A stretch of 50,112 nucleotides of DNA from Actinomyces sp. (GCF_030524025.1 NZ_JAUNHI010000017.1:1-50112), one strand, 5' to 3'. Shown: positions 17,296 through 26,725, numbered from the stretch's first letter. The notes: a model not told the origin generated them from the letters alone. Program-made: numbers and translations.

Positions 17296-18738
17296 TCACC
17301 GCTTGACAGCGAGGTTCTCCATGTCCTCGAGCTCCCTGCCCTTGGTCTCGGGAACCTTGAGGAAGACGAAGACGAGGGAGGCCAGGGCACACACCGCGTA
17401 GAACCCGTAGGCGAAGGTCAGGCCGATGTCGGAGAAGACCGGGAAGGTGGTCGAGATGAAGAAGTTCGCCACCCACTGAGCCGCCGCCGCGACCGCCAGG
17501 GCCCCGGCACGGATGCGGTTGGGGAACATCTCGCCCAGCAACACCCAGACCAGCGGCCCCCAGGTCGCACCGAAGGCGACGACGAACAGGTTGGCGGCCA
17601 CCAGGGCGATCGGAGCCCAGGGGGAGTCGAGCGTGACCTCATCGCCGTGGACCGTGGCGAAGGAGAAGGCCAGGGCCATGAGCCCCAGCGACAGCGTCAT
17701 GAACACCGACCCCACGAGCAGCATGGGACGGCGCCCCACCCTGTCGACCAGGAGGATCGCCACGATGGTGACCACAATGTTGGTCACCGAGGTGATGACC
17801 GTGATCTTGAGGGCGTCGGACTCCTGGAAACCGATCGTGCGCCACAGGGTCGTGGAGTAGTAGAAGATGACGTTGATGCCCACGAACTGCTGGAAGACCG
17901 ACAGCAGGATGCCGATCCACACGATGGGCTTGAGGCCCAGCCGCGGCCCGAGCAGGTCCTTGAAGGACTCGCGCTTCTCGGAGTCGATGGTCGCGCGGAT
18001 CTCCTCGATCTTGAGGTTGACGTTGACGATGCCGGTGAAGTCGTACAGCACCTGGGAGGCCTTGTCGTAGTCCCCCCTGGCCACAAGGAACCGCGGAGAC
18101 TCCGGCAGGCGGAAGGCGAACAGGCCGTAGATGACCGCGGGCACGGCCTCAGCCATGAACATCCACCGCCACGCCGCCAGCCCCATCCACAGCGTCTCGG
18201 CCGCACCCCCGGCGATCCCGGCGAACCAGGAGTCCGAGAGCAGCGCCGTGAAGATGCCGGTGACGATCGCCAGCTGCTGAAGCGAGCCGAGGCGGCCGCG
18301 CACCGATGCCGGGGAGACCTCGGCGATGTAGGCCGGCGCGATCACCGAGGCGGCGCCCACCCCCAGGCCACCGACGACCCGCCAGATGATGAAGTCGACG
18401 ATGTGGAAGGCCAGGCCGGATCCCAGCGCGGAGACGACGAAGAGCACGGCCGCGATGAGCATGACCGGGACACGGCCCATGCGGTTGGCCACCGGTCCGG
18501 CGAACCAGGCCCCCAGGGCGCAGCCGATGAGGGCCGAGGACACGGCGAAGCCCTTGAGGAAGGCGTTGAGGGCGTAGTGGTCGGACAGGGCGTCCACCGC
18601 GCCGTTGATGACCGCGGTGTCGAAGCCGAAGAGGAAACCGCCCAGGGCGGCCGCCACGCAGATGCCGATGACGCGGGCGTTGAGCCGGCTCACGCCGGAT
18701 GACGAGGGGGTCGGGGACGAGGACGAGTTGTCAGCCAT
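17296..18738 (-). CDS. MFS sugar:proton symporter (sugar porter family)
   Basis: Cytoplasmic-membrane sugar importer, 480 residues with 12 predicted helices. Sugar-porter signatures include GFLFGFDTAVING in helix 1, the loop motif NRMGRVPVML between helices 2 and 3, RVVGGLGVGAAS, PAYIAEVSPASVRGRLGSLQQLAI, RLPESPRFLV before the central loop, QQFVGINVIFYYS in helix 7, DRVGRRPMLL and the terminal PETKGRELED. This resembles bacterial XylE/GalP/inositol transporters, but the sugar cannot be assigned. The ATG at 18738 is preceded by CAGGA at about 7 bases. The frame runs on upstream to 18912 without family similarity. It stands alone. Confidence 0.92.
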   Translation of the reverse strand: MADNSSSSPTPSSSGVSRLNARVIGICVAAALGGFLFGFDTAVINGAVDALSDHYALNAFLKGFAVSSALIGCALGAWFAGPVANRMGRVPVMLIAAVLFVVSALGSGLAFHIVDFIIWRVVGGLGVGAASVIAPAYIAEVSPASVRGRLGSLQQLAIVTGIFTALLSDSWFAGIAGGAAETLWMGLAAWRWMFMAEAVPAVIYGLFAFRLPESPRFLVARGDYDKASQVLYDFTGIVNVNLKIEEIRATIDSEKRESFKDLLGPRLGLKPIVWIGILLSVFQQFVGINVIFYYSTTLWRTIGFQESDALKITVITSVTNIVVTIVAILLVDRVGRRPMLLVGSVFMTLSLGLMALAFSFATVHGDEVTLDSPWAPIALVAANLFVVAFGATWGPLVWVLLGEMFPNRIRAGALAVAAAAQWVANFFISTTFPVFSDIGLTFAYGFYAVCALASLVFVFLKVPETKGRELEDMENLAVKR

Positions 18739-19195
18739 AATGTGGTCCTGAAGTCGAGAGCGTCTCGCAGGTGATCGGGACGGTGAGCCGCCGTTGAGAC
18801 GCAGCCCACACGCCCCCAAGGCTACGCACACCATGTCCTGCGCCACGCCGTTTTTCCAGAACCCGCTCCGCCGCCTGATGTCTTGCGGCGCCACGGTCTC
18901 CACATCAGCCATGACCGCTCATCCACGCGGTGAACGGTCGCGATCCCGACCGAGCCCCGGGCGGGGCGGTGGGACACTGTCGCCATGGAACCCGTGGTGC
19001 GCAGCGGCCCCCTCCAGGCACTGACCGACGAGCTGATCGAGCGCCTCGCGCGCCGGCACCGCACCGCGCCCCGACCCGGCACCCAGGGCGGAACGATCCT
19101 GTCATCGCCGACTGGTACATTGCCCGGGTCAGTGCGCGGCGCGCCACGAGGCGCCCGCACGACCCATGATGAGGCCGGATGAGGGAGGGGACACG
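18739..19195. other. intergenic region between sugar porter and SDR-nhaA operon
   Basis: About 457 bases. It should hold the divergent promoters of the sugar porter and of the SDR operon. One weak small ORF (18985-19182) is listed separately. No riboswitch or tRNA was seen. Confidence 0.4.
18985..19182 (+). CDS. possible small protein of 65 residues
   Basis: Doubtful. GACACT stands exactly 6 bases before the ATG, and the first about 27 residues (MEPVVRSGPLQALTDELIER...) look like a real helix. The rest is Arg/Gly/Pro/Thr-rich and looks like read-through of non-coding DNA. It could be the remnant of a longer gene. No homology recognised. Confidence 0.2.
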   Translation: MEPVVRSGPLQALTDELIERLARRHRTAPRPGTQGGTILSSPTGTLPGSVRGAPRGARTTHDEAG

Positions 19196-19972
19196 ATGGC
19201 ACCCATCGATCTGAGCAACCGCACCGCGGTCGTCACCGGTGCGACCGGCGCCATCGGCTCGGCGGTCGTCCACGCCCTTGTCGAGGCGGGAGCCCAGGTC
19301 GGCCTCATCGCCCGCAACCGCCGTCGTCTCGAGCGCCTGCGGGCCCACCTGCCTGAGGACGCCCGCACCCTGTGCTGCCCCGCGGACGTCACCAGTGCCT
19401 TCGAGATCGTCGAGGCGCGAGACAAGATCCTGGACCGCCTCGGGCCGCCCGACCTGCTCGTCGTCGCCGCCGGCATCCGCCGGGCCGCCCCCTTCGAGGA
19501 GGCCATCCCGGCGGACTGGAACGCCATGCTCTCGGTCAACCTGCGCGGCACGCTCCAGGCGGTGCAGATCTTCGCCCCCGACATCCTGGCCGCCGGGGCG
19601 CGCGACGAGCCGGCCGACATCATCCTCCTGGGAACGGGCCCGGCCCGCGAGCGCCAGAAGGCCTACGCCGTCTTCTCCTCGCTGGGCACCTCCATCGGCC
19701 AGTTCGCCAAGCACCTGCGCGCCGAGTACGGGCCGCGCGGCGTGCGCGTCCACCACCTGGCCTGCCTGTTCACCGCCGGCAACTTCTTCGCCGAGTCCAA
19801 CTTCGGCGCCGACCGCTCGACCAGCGACCACCACGACGTGCTCACCGACGAGCTCGCCGCCGAGGCGACCATCGAGACGGGCCGGGTCGCCGCCGAGGTC
19901 GCCTTCATGGCCTCCCTGCCCCCGCACGTCAACCTCGCCCGGGCCACCATCCGCCCGATCGGGAGCCGGTGA
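19196..19972 (+). CDS. short-chain dehydrogenase-like protein lacking the catalytic lysine
   Basis: 258 residues, Rossmann fold. The NAD(P) motif TGATGAIG (about 14-21) and the structural Asn in SVNLRGT (about 113-119) are present. At the active site the usual Tyr-x-x-x-Lys reads Tyr157-A-V-F-Ser161, and the Ser about 13 residues before the Tyr is replaced (LLGTG). Two of the three catalytic residues are therefore missing, so classical dehydrogenase chemistry is unlikely; a binding or regulatory role is possible. ATG 19196 follows GGGAGGGG by 5 bases, better than the frame's first ATG at 19166. The stop TGA shares its last base with the nhaA ATG (TGATG), so the two are translationally coupled. 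Confidence 0.85.
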   Translation: MAPIDLSNRTAVVTGATGAIGSAVVHALVEAGAQVGLIARNRRRLERLRAHLPEDARTLCCPADVTSAFEIVEARDKILDRLGPPDLLVVAAGIRRAAPFEEAIPADWNAMLSVNLRGTLQAVQIFAPDILAAGARDEPADIILLGTGPARERQKAYAVFSSLGTSIGQFAKHLRAEYGPRGVRVHHLACLFTAGNFFAESNFGADRSTSDHHDVLTDELAAEATIETGRVAAEVAFMASLPPHVNLARATIRPIGSR

Positions 19973-21873
19973 TGAACCAGGCCCGCACCGCCGCCGCCGT
20001 GGCCCGCCTGCAAGCCGGCCTCGCCGCCTTCCGCGCCTCGGAGACCTCCGGCGCCCTCCTGCTCCTGGCCGCCACGGTCGTGGCGATCCTGTGGGCCAAC
20101 CTGGGCGGCTCGTCCTACAGCGACTTCTGGCACACCGACCTCGCCCTGACCCTCGGGGACGCCGAGATCTCCATGTCGCTCCAGCACTGGATCAACGACG
20201 GCCTCATGATGATGTTCTTCTTCCTGGTCTCCCTGGAGGTCAAGCACGACTTCATCATGGGCGAGCTGAGCGACTGGCGGCACGCGAGCGTGCCGATGGT
20301 GGCCGCGGTCGCTGGCCTCGCCCTGCCGGCCGTGCTGTTCCTCGCGCTCAACGCCGGGGCCGAGGGCGCCGGGGCCTGGGGCGTCGTCATCTCCACCGAC
20401 ACCGCCTTCGTCGTGGGCCTCCTGGCGGTCTTCGGCGCGCGCCTGCCCCAACCGCTGCGGGCCTTCCTCGTGGCCCTGGCCGTTGTCGACGACGTCGGCG
20501 CCCTGCTCGTCATCGCCGTGGTCTACACCGAGTCGATCCGCATCGTGCCCCTTGTCGTCGTCGCGGTCACCGCGCTGGTGCTCTACCTGCTCCAGCAGGC
20601 CCGGCTGCACCGCACGGCGGTCTACATTGTGGCCGGGGCGGTGCTGTGGGTGGCCTTCCTGGCCTCCGGGGTGCACGCCACGATCGCGGGGGTCGTGCTC
20701 GGGCTCCTTCTGCCGGTCTTCCCGCCCGAGCGTGCCGAGGTGCTGCGCGCCGAGGAGCTGACCCAGGTCTTCCGCCGCACCCCCGTGGCCGCCACCGGCA
20801 ACGCCGCGGTCGAGGGGATCCTGCGCTCGGTGTCGATCAACGAGCGTCTCCAGCTCGTCCTGGCCCCGACGGTCAACCTGCTGGTCGTGCCGATGTTCGC
20901 CCTGGCCAACGCGGGGGTGGTCATCACCGGACAGACCCTGCGCCACGCCTTCACCTCCCCGTTGACCTGGGGCATCATCGTGGGCCTCGTCGTGGGCAAG
21001 CACGCGGGCGTGCTCGGCGCGACCTGGCTGGCGACCCGGCTGCGCATCGGCGCGCTGGCCCCGGGACTGGGCTTCCGCCACATCGGCGCCGGGTCGATGC
21101 TGACCGGGATCGGCTTCACCATCTCCTTGTTCATCGTCGAGCTGGCCATCACCGATGAGGCGCTGAAGTCCGACGCCAGGATCGGGGTGCTGACCGCCTC
21201 GCTCATCGCCGCGGGACTGGGCATGGTCATGCTGGAGAGCACGGCCCGCTACGACGAGCAGCACGCCCCGGCCCGCAAGCACCTGACCCGTCCGGTCGAC
21301 CCCGAGCGCGACCACATCGAGGGGCCGGTCGACGCCCCGCTCACCCTCGTGGAGTACGGCCGCCTGGGCGGCCTGGACGACGCCGACAAGGCCGAGGTCC
21401 TGCGCGAGGTGCGCGACCACTTCGGGCCCGAGCTGCGCTACGTCTTCCGGCACAACCCGGGGGAGGACCCGGCGGCGCTCCAGGCGGCTCTCGCCCTGGA
21501 GGCGGTGGCCGCGCAGAGCTATGAGCTCTTCGCCCCGATGAAACGCGAGCTGGAGCTGGCCACCCAGGACGAGGAGCTCGACGCGCGGATGCTGCGCCGG
21601 GTCGCCGTCGACGTCGGGGCGAACCTGCCGCGCCTGGAGGAGGCGGTGCGCCTGGGCATGCACGCCGTGCGGGTCTCCGACGACGCCGACGACGCGGGCA
21701 CCCTGTGCCTGACCACCGCGCCCACCTTCTTCGTGGGCGAGGTCATCTACGACGGCCCGGTGGAGGCCGCCGACCTCATCGCCGCCCTCGAGGCGCTGCG
21801 CCCCGGCGACCCGTCCGACAGTGCCGAGCGCAGCGGCCGGCGCCGACGCCTCAGGGAGGGGCAGCAGACATGA
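19972..21873 (+). CDS. nhaA: Na+/H+ antiporter NhaA fused to a cysteine-less thioredoxin-like domain
   Basis: Membrane antiporter exchanging Na+ (or Li+) for H+. 633 residues: NhaA core to about 420 with about 12 helices, then a soluble DsbA/thioredoxin_4-like domain (about 440-615). Core residues are D143 in STDTAF and the ion-binding pair D173-D174 in ALAVVDDVGAL, matching D133 and D163-D164 of Escherichia coli. In the tail, LVEYG.....VREVRDHFGPELRYVFRH and TAPTFFVGEVIYDG are typical of the fold. The region that normally holds CPYC instead reads RLGGLDDADK, so no redox cysteines remain. The start overlaps the upstream SDR stop by one base and the stop overlaps the next SDR start (ATGA), giving a tight three-gene operon. 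Confidence 0.93.
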   Translation: MNQARTAAAVARLQAGLAAFRASETSGALLLLAATVVAILWANLGGSSYSDFWHTDLALTLGDAEISMSLQHWINDGLMMMFFFLVSLEVKHDFIMGELSDWRHASVPMVAAVAGLALPAVLFLALNAGAEGAGAWGVVISTDTAFVVGLLAVFGARLPQPLRAFLVALAVVDDVGALLVIAVVYTESIRIVPLVVVAVTALVLYLLQQARLHRTAVYIVAGAVLWVAFLASGVHATIAGVVLGLLLPVFPPERAEVLRAEELTQVFRRTPVAATGNAAVEGILRSVSINERLQLVLAPTVNLLVVPMFALANAGVVITGQTLRHAFTSPLTWGIIVGLVVGKHAGVLGATWLATRLRIGALAPGLGFRHIGAGSMLTGIGFTISLFIVELAITDEALKSDARIGVLTASLIAAGLGMVMLESTARYDEQHAPARKHLTRPVDPERDHIEGPVDAPLTLVEYGRLGGLDDADKAEVLREVRDHFGPELRYVFRHNPGEDPAALQAALALEAVAAQSYELFAPMKRELELATQDEELDARMLRRVAVDVGANLPRLEEAVRLGMHAVRVSDDADDAGTLCLTTAPTFFVGEVIYDGPVEAADLIAALEALRPGDPSDSAERSGRRRRLREGQQT

Positions 21874-22586
21874 CAGCACGCAGCATCGTCGTGGCCGGGG
21901 GGTCCTCCGGGATCGGCCTGGCCGTGGCCCGACAGGCGCTGGCCGAGGGCTGGCGCACCATCGTCGTCGACCGGCAGGACCCGCTCGAGGACCTGGAGTC
22001 CCTCGGGGCACGCTTCGTGCGCTGCGACCTGCTCGATGTCGGCACCGCCCGCACCGCACTGGAGGGGATCGCCCAGGACGAGGCCGGGCTCGACGCGCTC
22101 GTCGTCAGCGCGGGCGGGGCGATGAACGGCCACTTCGCGCTGCGGGACGCCGAGGTCCTCGTCGAGGAGTTCTCCACCGACACCCACACCGTGCTGCGGG
22201 CGGTGCGCTACCTGCTGCCCGCGCTGCAGGAGGGCGCCCAGGCCCACGGGGTCTCCGACGTCGTGGTCATCGGGTCGATCGCTGGGAGCACCGCCTTCGA
22301 GGAGGCCGTCGTCTACGGCGCCGCGGCGGCAGCCCGCCACGCCCTGGGCGAGCAGCTGCGCGTCGAGCTGCGCGGGGACAGGGTGCGCGCGCGGACCATT
22401 GCCACCGGGTACGTCGAGACACCGTTGACCGCCCGACGCTCGATCCCCGCGGTCACCGACCACATCGCCCTGGCGCCGCTGACCGCCCAGGACGTGGCCG
22501 CCGTCGTGCACCACTGCCTCAACACGCCCCAGGACGTCAACGTTCACGACATGGTCCTCGTCCCGACCTACCAGGGCTGGGCCTGA
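21870..22586 (+). CDS. second short-chain dehydrogenase-like protein lacking the catalytic lysine
   Basis: 238 residues, Rossmann fold. The nucleotide motif AGGSSGIG (about 9-16), the catalytic-type Ser136 (GSIAGS) and Tyr149 are present, but Tyr-x-x-x-Lys reads Tyr149-G-A-A-Ala153, so the lysine is lost, as in the first SDR of this operon. The C-terminal TGYVETPLTARR resembles the substrate loop of active SDRs. It starts within the nhaA stop (ATGA overlap), with GGGAGGGG about 8 bases upstream. The two SDRs are divergent paralogues rather than recent copies. The 3' end is followed by a 40-bp tandem duplication. Function unknown; a role tied to NhaA is inferred from coupling only. Confidence 0.85.
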   Translation: MTARSIVVAGGSSGIGLAVARQALAEGWRTIVVDRQDPLEDLESLGARFVRCDLLDVGTARTALEGIAQDEAGLDALVVSAGGAMNGHFALRDAEVLVEEFSTDTHTVLRAVRYLLPALQEGAQAHGVSDVVVIGSIAGSTAFEEAVVYGAAAAARHALGEQLRVELRGDRVRARTIATGYVETPLTARRSIPAVTDHIALAPLTAQDVAAVVHHCLNTPQDVNVHDMVLVPTYQGWA

Positions 22587-22641
22587 GGATCCTCTCCCCC
22601 GCCCGACCTACCAGGGCCGGGCCCAACAGCTCACTCCCCCG
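22562..22641 (+). repeat. 40-bp tandem duplication of the SDR gene 3' end
   Basis: Bases 22562-22601 and 22602-22641 are two 40-base units that share CCCGACCTACCAGGGC at the start and CTCCCCCG at the end and differ in the middle. A third partial unit begins at 22642. The first unit contains the stop codon of the SDR gene. Confidence 0.75.
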
Positions 22642-22670
22642 CCCGACACGAGGCGCCCCCCTAGCCCCGG

Positions 22671-22714
22671 GTGTCATATGTCCCGATCTCGGGGTGTCAT
22701 ATGTCCCGATCTCG
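22671..22714 (+). repeat. paired CATATG repeat, first locus
   Basis: Two 21-base copies of GTGTCATATGTCCCGATC-TCG (22671-22691 and 22694-22714) spaced with a 23-base period. A near-identical pair with the same period occurs at 45593-45636. Here it lies between an SDR gene and glycerate kinase, just upstream of the latter's promoter. Confidence 0.85.
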
Positions 22715-22752
22715 CGGTGGAGGGCGGGGTGGAGTGCACTCGGATGGGCGGG

Positions 22753-22758
22753 CAGGAT
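22753..22758 (+). promoter_or_regulatory. leaderless -10 hexamer of glycerate kinase gene
   Basis: CAGGAT exactly 6 bases before the ATG at 22765. AGGAT could alternatively serve as a weak ribosome-binding site. Confidence 0.35.
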
Positions 22759-22764
22759 CAGCAC

Positions 22765-23880
22765 ATGCGGATCGTCATCGCCCCCGACTCCTTCAAGGAG
22801 TCGATGACCGCGCCGGGCGCGGCCCGCGCCATGGCCCTGGGGGCCGCCGACGCCCTCCCCGATGCCGCCGTCGAGCTCCTTCCCGTCTCCGACGGCGGGG
22901 AGGGCTTCGCCCGGACCCTCACCGCGCTCCGCAGCGGGGAGTGGATCGAGGTTCCGACCGTCGACGCACTGGGCCGGCCGGTGACCGCGGGCCTGGGCCT
23001 GAGCGGGCCCGAGGGGCGGCGCAGCGCGGCGCTCGACCTGGCCGGGGCAGCCGGGCTGGAGCGGATCCGGCCCGCCGAGCGCGACGTCATGCGCTCCTCG
23101 ACGCGAGGCCTGGGGCTGCTGCTGCGGGCCGCCATGGCGTGCGGGGCCGGCGATGCCGTTGTCGGGATCGGTGGATCGGCGACCAACGACATGGGACTGG
23201 GAATGCTCGCGGCACTCGGCGCTGCGGTGCTCGATGGCACCGGCCGCCCCGTGGAGCCGGTGCCCGCGGCATTCGACCGGATCGCCACGATCGACATCGA
23301 CCCCGCACGTGAGCGCCTGGCGGGGGTCGATCTGACGGTGGCCTGCGACGTGACGAACCCGCTGCTCGGGCCGAGCGGTGCGACGGCGGTGTTCGGGCCG
23401 CAAAAGGGCGTCAACACCGAGCGGGTCGCCGCCTTGGACGCCGAGATCGGGCGCCTGGCCGGACTGATGGGGCTGGCGCACCGGGTGGAGGATCCCGGGG
23501 CAGGCGCGGCGGGCGGTGTGGGCTTCGCCCTCGCCGCTGCGCTCGGGGCGCGGATCGTTCCCGGTTTTGAGATCGTGGCGCGCGCCGCCGGGTTGGAGGA
23601 GCGGATCGCCGACGCCGACCTTGTCCTGACCGGTGAGGGGGCCGTTGACGCCCAGAGCCTGGAGGGCAAGGCGGTCGGCGGTGTCGTGCGGGCCGCGAGG
23701 CGTCATGGGGTGCCGGTCATGGTCCTGGCCGGTGTGCTGCGCGACGGGGCCGAGCGGCTGCGTGCGCCCGGTGTCGAGCTCATCGAGATCACGCCGCCCG
23801 GCGAGCCTGCGGCCCTGGCGCTGGCCCGCGGGGCGGTCAACCTGCGCTCGACCGTCCGACGGGCCCTGAGCCGCCGGTGA
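22765..23880 (+). CDS. glxK: glycerate 2-kinase, GlxK/GarK family
   Basis: Cytosolic kinase phosphorylating D-glycerate (2-phosphoglycerate product in this family) with ATP, linking glycerate to glycolysis. 371 residues, normal length. Motifs are the N-terminal IAPDSFKESM, PVSDGGEGF near residues 35-45, IGGSATNDMG (the conserved GG.AT.DGG-like motif), LLGPSGATAVFGPQKG and VLTGEGAVDAQSLEGKAVGGV. The start was chosen at the Met preceding RIVIAPDSF. The frame extends upstream to 22678 through the CATATG repeat, which is not coding. It stands alone; no glyoxylate-pathway genes are adjacent. Confidence 0.94.
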   Translation: MRIVIAPDSFKESMTAPGAARAMALGAADALPDAAVELLPVSDGGEGFARTLTALRSGEWIEVPTVDALGRPVTAGLGLSGPEGRRSAALDLAGAAGLERIRPAERDVMRSSTRGLGLLLRAAMACGAGDAVVGIGGSATNDMGLGMLAALGAAVLDGTGRPVEPVPAAFDRIATIDIDPARERLAGVDLTVACDVTNPLLGPSGATAVFGPQKGVNTERVAALDAEIGRLAGLMGLAHRVEDPGAGAAGGVGFALAAALGARIVPGFEIVARAAGLEERIADADLVLTGEGAVDAQSLEGKAVGGVVRAARRHGVPVMVLAGVLRDGAERLRAPGVELIEITPPGEPAALALARGAVNLRSTVRRALSRR

Positions 23881-23994
23881 GCGAAACCTTGCGGCACCAG
23901 CCTACGACCGGATAGTTTGAGGCTGCATGTCGCTGTAGTGGGATGAAGTGGACCCGGCAGCCTTCCGGACGGTGGGCGGGCCGGGTTTCGCGCG

Positions 23995-24572
23995 TCAAGG
24001 GCCCAGGTCAATGACAGTCAGATCCATCTGCTCGACACTGGCTCGCCAGTGTCCGCCCTTGTTCCAGCACCAACTAATTGCATCGGGGAGCCACAGGAGC
24101 TCCTCCTGATGGTCGTGGACATGATCGTAGGTTCCGTCCCAGTGACCGGGCAGCACTCCAACGAGAACCTGTCTGTCAGAACGGACGGTGGAGTCGTTCC
24201 GATCGAAGACCAACTGCTGGCACGGACCGTCCCGAGATTCTCAGCGAGCGCACGCACGCACGTTCGACGCCCGCGCCGAGGCTTGTCCGACGTCCAATAC
24301 ACCTCGATTCTAACAGGCATCTTTTTAATCTCACGAAGAAGCGCATGCCGAGTTTCGTTCCGCTCCTTTGTAAAGTGGATCGACCGTTGCCCCGGTCGCA
24401 GATACTTCCGAAGAGTCTTCTTGATGAGATGCATGTCGGCGGGCCATACGTAGACCGCCGTTATCGAGTAGCCCCTGACCTCCGACTCGTCCACAAACAC
24501 CCGGTAAGGACGCTCCAGGTTCCGCGCACCCGAACCACGTATCCCGGAGGACTTCTTCCTCGGTGTCGTCAC
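23995..24572 (-). pseudogene. DUF3800-like protein gene with a frameshift
   Basis: Frame one starts at a GTG (24572) that overlaps the nrdE stop (GTGA) and encodes YRVFVDESEVRGYSITAVYV..., the N terminus of a DUF3800-like protein with the acidic DE near the start, to about residue 115 (CVRALAENL). Continuation is in another frame: QQLVFDRNDSTVRSDRQVLV..ELLWLPDAISWCWNKGGHWRASVEQM to the stop at 23995. The expected joining point is 24,235-24,250; a stop lies just upstream in the second frame, so a one-base loss is the simplest explanation. Family function is uncertain (often near defence or mobile genes). Base composition is less GC-rich than that of nrdE. It may be a late arrival, inserted directly behind nrdE. 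Confidence 0.65.
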
Positions 24573-26725
24573 AGCATGCAGGACACGCAGCCGGCGACCT
24601 CTGTGCCCTCGAGCGCGGCCTGGCGCAGGCGGATGTAGTAGAGGGTCTTGATCCCCTTGCGCCAGGCGTAGATCTGGGTCCGGTTGACGTCACGGGTCGT
24701 GGCGGTGTCGGGGAAGAAGAGAGTGAGGCTCAGCCCCTGGTCGACATGCTGGGTCGCCGCGGCGTAGGTGTCGATGATCTTCTCAGGACCGATCTCGTAA
24801 GCGTCCTCGTAGTACTCGAGGTTGTCGTTGGACATGTAGGGAGCCGGGTAGTAGACGCGCCCGATCTTGCCCTCCTTGCGAATCTCGATCTTGGAGACGA
24901 TCGGGTGGATCGAGGAGGTCGAGTGGTTGATGTAGGAGATCGACCCGGTGGGCGGAACCGCCTGGAGGTTGCGGTTGTAGATGCCGTCCCGCTTGATCTT
25001 GTCGGCCAGCTCGGCCCAGTCGGCACGGGTGGGCACGTGCACCGAGCTGGCGGCGAAGACCTCCTTGACGCGCTCGGTCACCGGCAGGAAGTCCTGGTTG
25101 ATGTACTTCTCGAAGAACTCGCCGCTGGCGTACTTGGAGTCCTCGAAGCCCCCAAAGGCCCGGCCCCGCTCGACGGCGAGGTCGTGGGAGGCGGTCAGCG
25201 CGGCGAACAGGACGCAGGCGAAGTAGACGTTGGTGAAGTCCAGGCCCTCCTCGCTGCCGTAGTGGATGCGCTCACGGGCCAGGAAGCCGTGGAGGTTCAT
25301 CTGCCCCAGGCCGATCGCGTGGGACTCGCGGTTCCCGCGGTCGATCGACGGCACGCTCGGCAGGTGGGTCTGGTCGGACACGGCGGTCAGCCCGCGCACG
25401 GCGGTGCCCACGGTGCGCATGAAGTCCGGGGAGTCCATCGTCTTGGCAATGTTGAGGGAGCCCAGGTTGCAGGAGATGTCCTTGCCGACATGCGTGTAGG
25501 ACAGGTCCTCCGCCAGCTCGCTGGCCTCCGAGACCTGGAGGATCTCGGAGCACAGGTTGGACATGGTGATCTTGCCCTTGATGGGGTTCGCCCGGTTGAC
25601 GGTGTCCTCGAACATGACGTACGGGTAACCCGACTCGAACTGGATCTCAGCCAGCGTCTGGAAGAACTGCCGGGCGTTGATCTTCTTCTTCTTGATCCGG
25701 CCGTCGTCAACCATTTCCCGATACTTCTCGGTCACCGAGACCTCCGAGAAGGGGACGCCGTAGACACGCTCGACGTCGTAGGGGCTGAAGAGGTACATGT
25801 CCTCGTTGTTGCGGGCCAGCTCGAAGGTGATGTCGGGGATGACCACGCCCAGGGAGAGCGTCTTGATGCGGATCTTCTCGTCGGCGTTCTCGCGCTTGGT
25901 GTCGAGGAACCGCATGATGTCGGGGTGGTGGGCGTGGAGGTACACGGCACCGGCGCCCTGGCGGGCACCGAGCTGGTTGGCGTAGGAGAAGGAGTCCTCG
26001 AGCAGCTTCATGACCGGGATGACGCCGCTGGACTGGTTCTCGATGCGCTTGATCGGTGCACCCATCTCCCGCAGGTTGGTCAGCTGGAGCGCAACGCCGC
26101 CACCGCGCTTGGACAGCTGGAGGGCGGAGTTGATGCCCCGGGCGATCGACTCCATGTTGTCCTCGATGCGCACGAGGAAGCAGGACACGGGCTCGCCCCG
26201 CTGCGCCTTGCCCTCATTGAGGAAGGTGGGCGTGGCCGGCTGGAAGCGACCGGTCATCATCTCCTCGATGAGATCCATGGCCAGGGCCTCATCGCCGTCG
26301 GCCAGGGCGAGGGCCACCATGGTAACGCGGTCCTCGAAGCGCTCCAGGTAGCGCTTCCCATCGAAGGTCTTGAGGGTGTAGGAGGTGTAGTACTTGAAGG
26401 CGCCCAGGAAGGTCGAGAAGCGGAACTTGTGGGCGTAGGCGGCCTTGAAGGCGTCCTTGACGAACTCCGGGGAGTACTTGTCGAGCACGGGCTTCTCGTA
26501 GTAGCCCTCCTCGACGAGGTACTCCAGCTTCTCCTCCAGGTCGTGGAAGAAGACGGTGTTCTGGTTGACGTGCTGGAGGAAGTACTGGCGGGCGGCCTCC
26601 CGGTCGGCGTCGAACTGGATGAGCCCATTCGCGTCATACAGGTTGAGCGTGGCGTTGAGCGCGTGGTAGTCCAGGTCCGGGGAGGGGGCGGACTCCAGGC
26701 CCGTGTCCGTCAGCGTGTCTGCCAA
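24569..26725 (-). CDS. nrdE: class Ib ribonucleotide reductase alpha subunit
   Basis: Catalytic subunit reducing NDPs to dNDPs with the NrdF radical, with electrons from NrdH. 718 residues, normal for NrdE (the shorter class Ib type lacking an N-terminal ATP-cone activity domain). Visible are [27 protein letters not shown], the active-site Cys in LCSEILQ and NLGSLNIAK, and the C-terminal redox pair in CVSCML. The start overlaps nrdI by 16 bases, and a GTG for the DUF3800-like gene overlaps the stop. It is the third gene of nrdH-nrdI-nrdE; nrdF is about 8 kb downstream. Confidence 0.97.
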   Translation of the reverse strand: MADTLTDTGLESAPSPDLDYHALNATLNLYDANGLIQFDADREAARQYFLQHVNQNTVFFHDLEEKLEYLVEEGYYEKPVLDKYSPEFVKDAFKAAYAHKFRFSTFLGAFKYYTSYTLKTFDGKRYLERFEDRVTMVALALADGDEALAMDLIEEMMTGRFQPATPTFLNEGKAQRGEPVSCFLVRIEDNMESIARGINSALQLSKRGGGVALQLTNLREMGAPIKRIENQSSGVIPVMKLLEDSFSYANQLGARQGAGAVYLHAHHPDIMRFLDTKRENADEKIRIKTLSLGVVIPDITFELARNNEDMYLFSPYDVERVYGVPFSEVSVTEKYREMVDDGRIKKKKINARQFFQTLAEIQFESGYPYVMFEDTVNRANPIKGKITMSNLCSEILQVSEASELAEDLSYTHVGKDISCNLGSLNIAKTMDSPDFMRTVGTAVRGLTAVSDQTHLPSVPSIDRGNRESHAIGLGQMNLHGFLARERIHYGSEEGLDFTNVYFACVLFAALTASHDLAVERGRAFGGFEDSKYASGEFFEKYINQDFLPVTERVKEVFAASSVHVPTRADWAELADKIKRDGIYNRNLQAVPPTGSISYINHSTSSIHPIVSKIEIRKEGKIGRVYYPAPYMSNDNLEYYEDAYEIGPEKIIDTYAAATQHVDQGLSLTLFFPDTATTRDVNRTQIYAWRKGIKTLYYIRLRQAALEGTEVAGCVSCML

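Noticed and set aside
19663-22059. 798-residue open frame on the minus strand opposite nhaA
   Set aside because: Shadow of the GC-rich nhaA/SDR operon. The translation is His/Gly/Asp/Arg-rich with no recognisable domain, whereas the plus strand encodes clear families.
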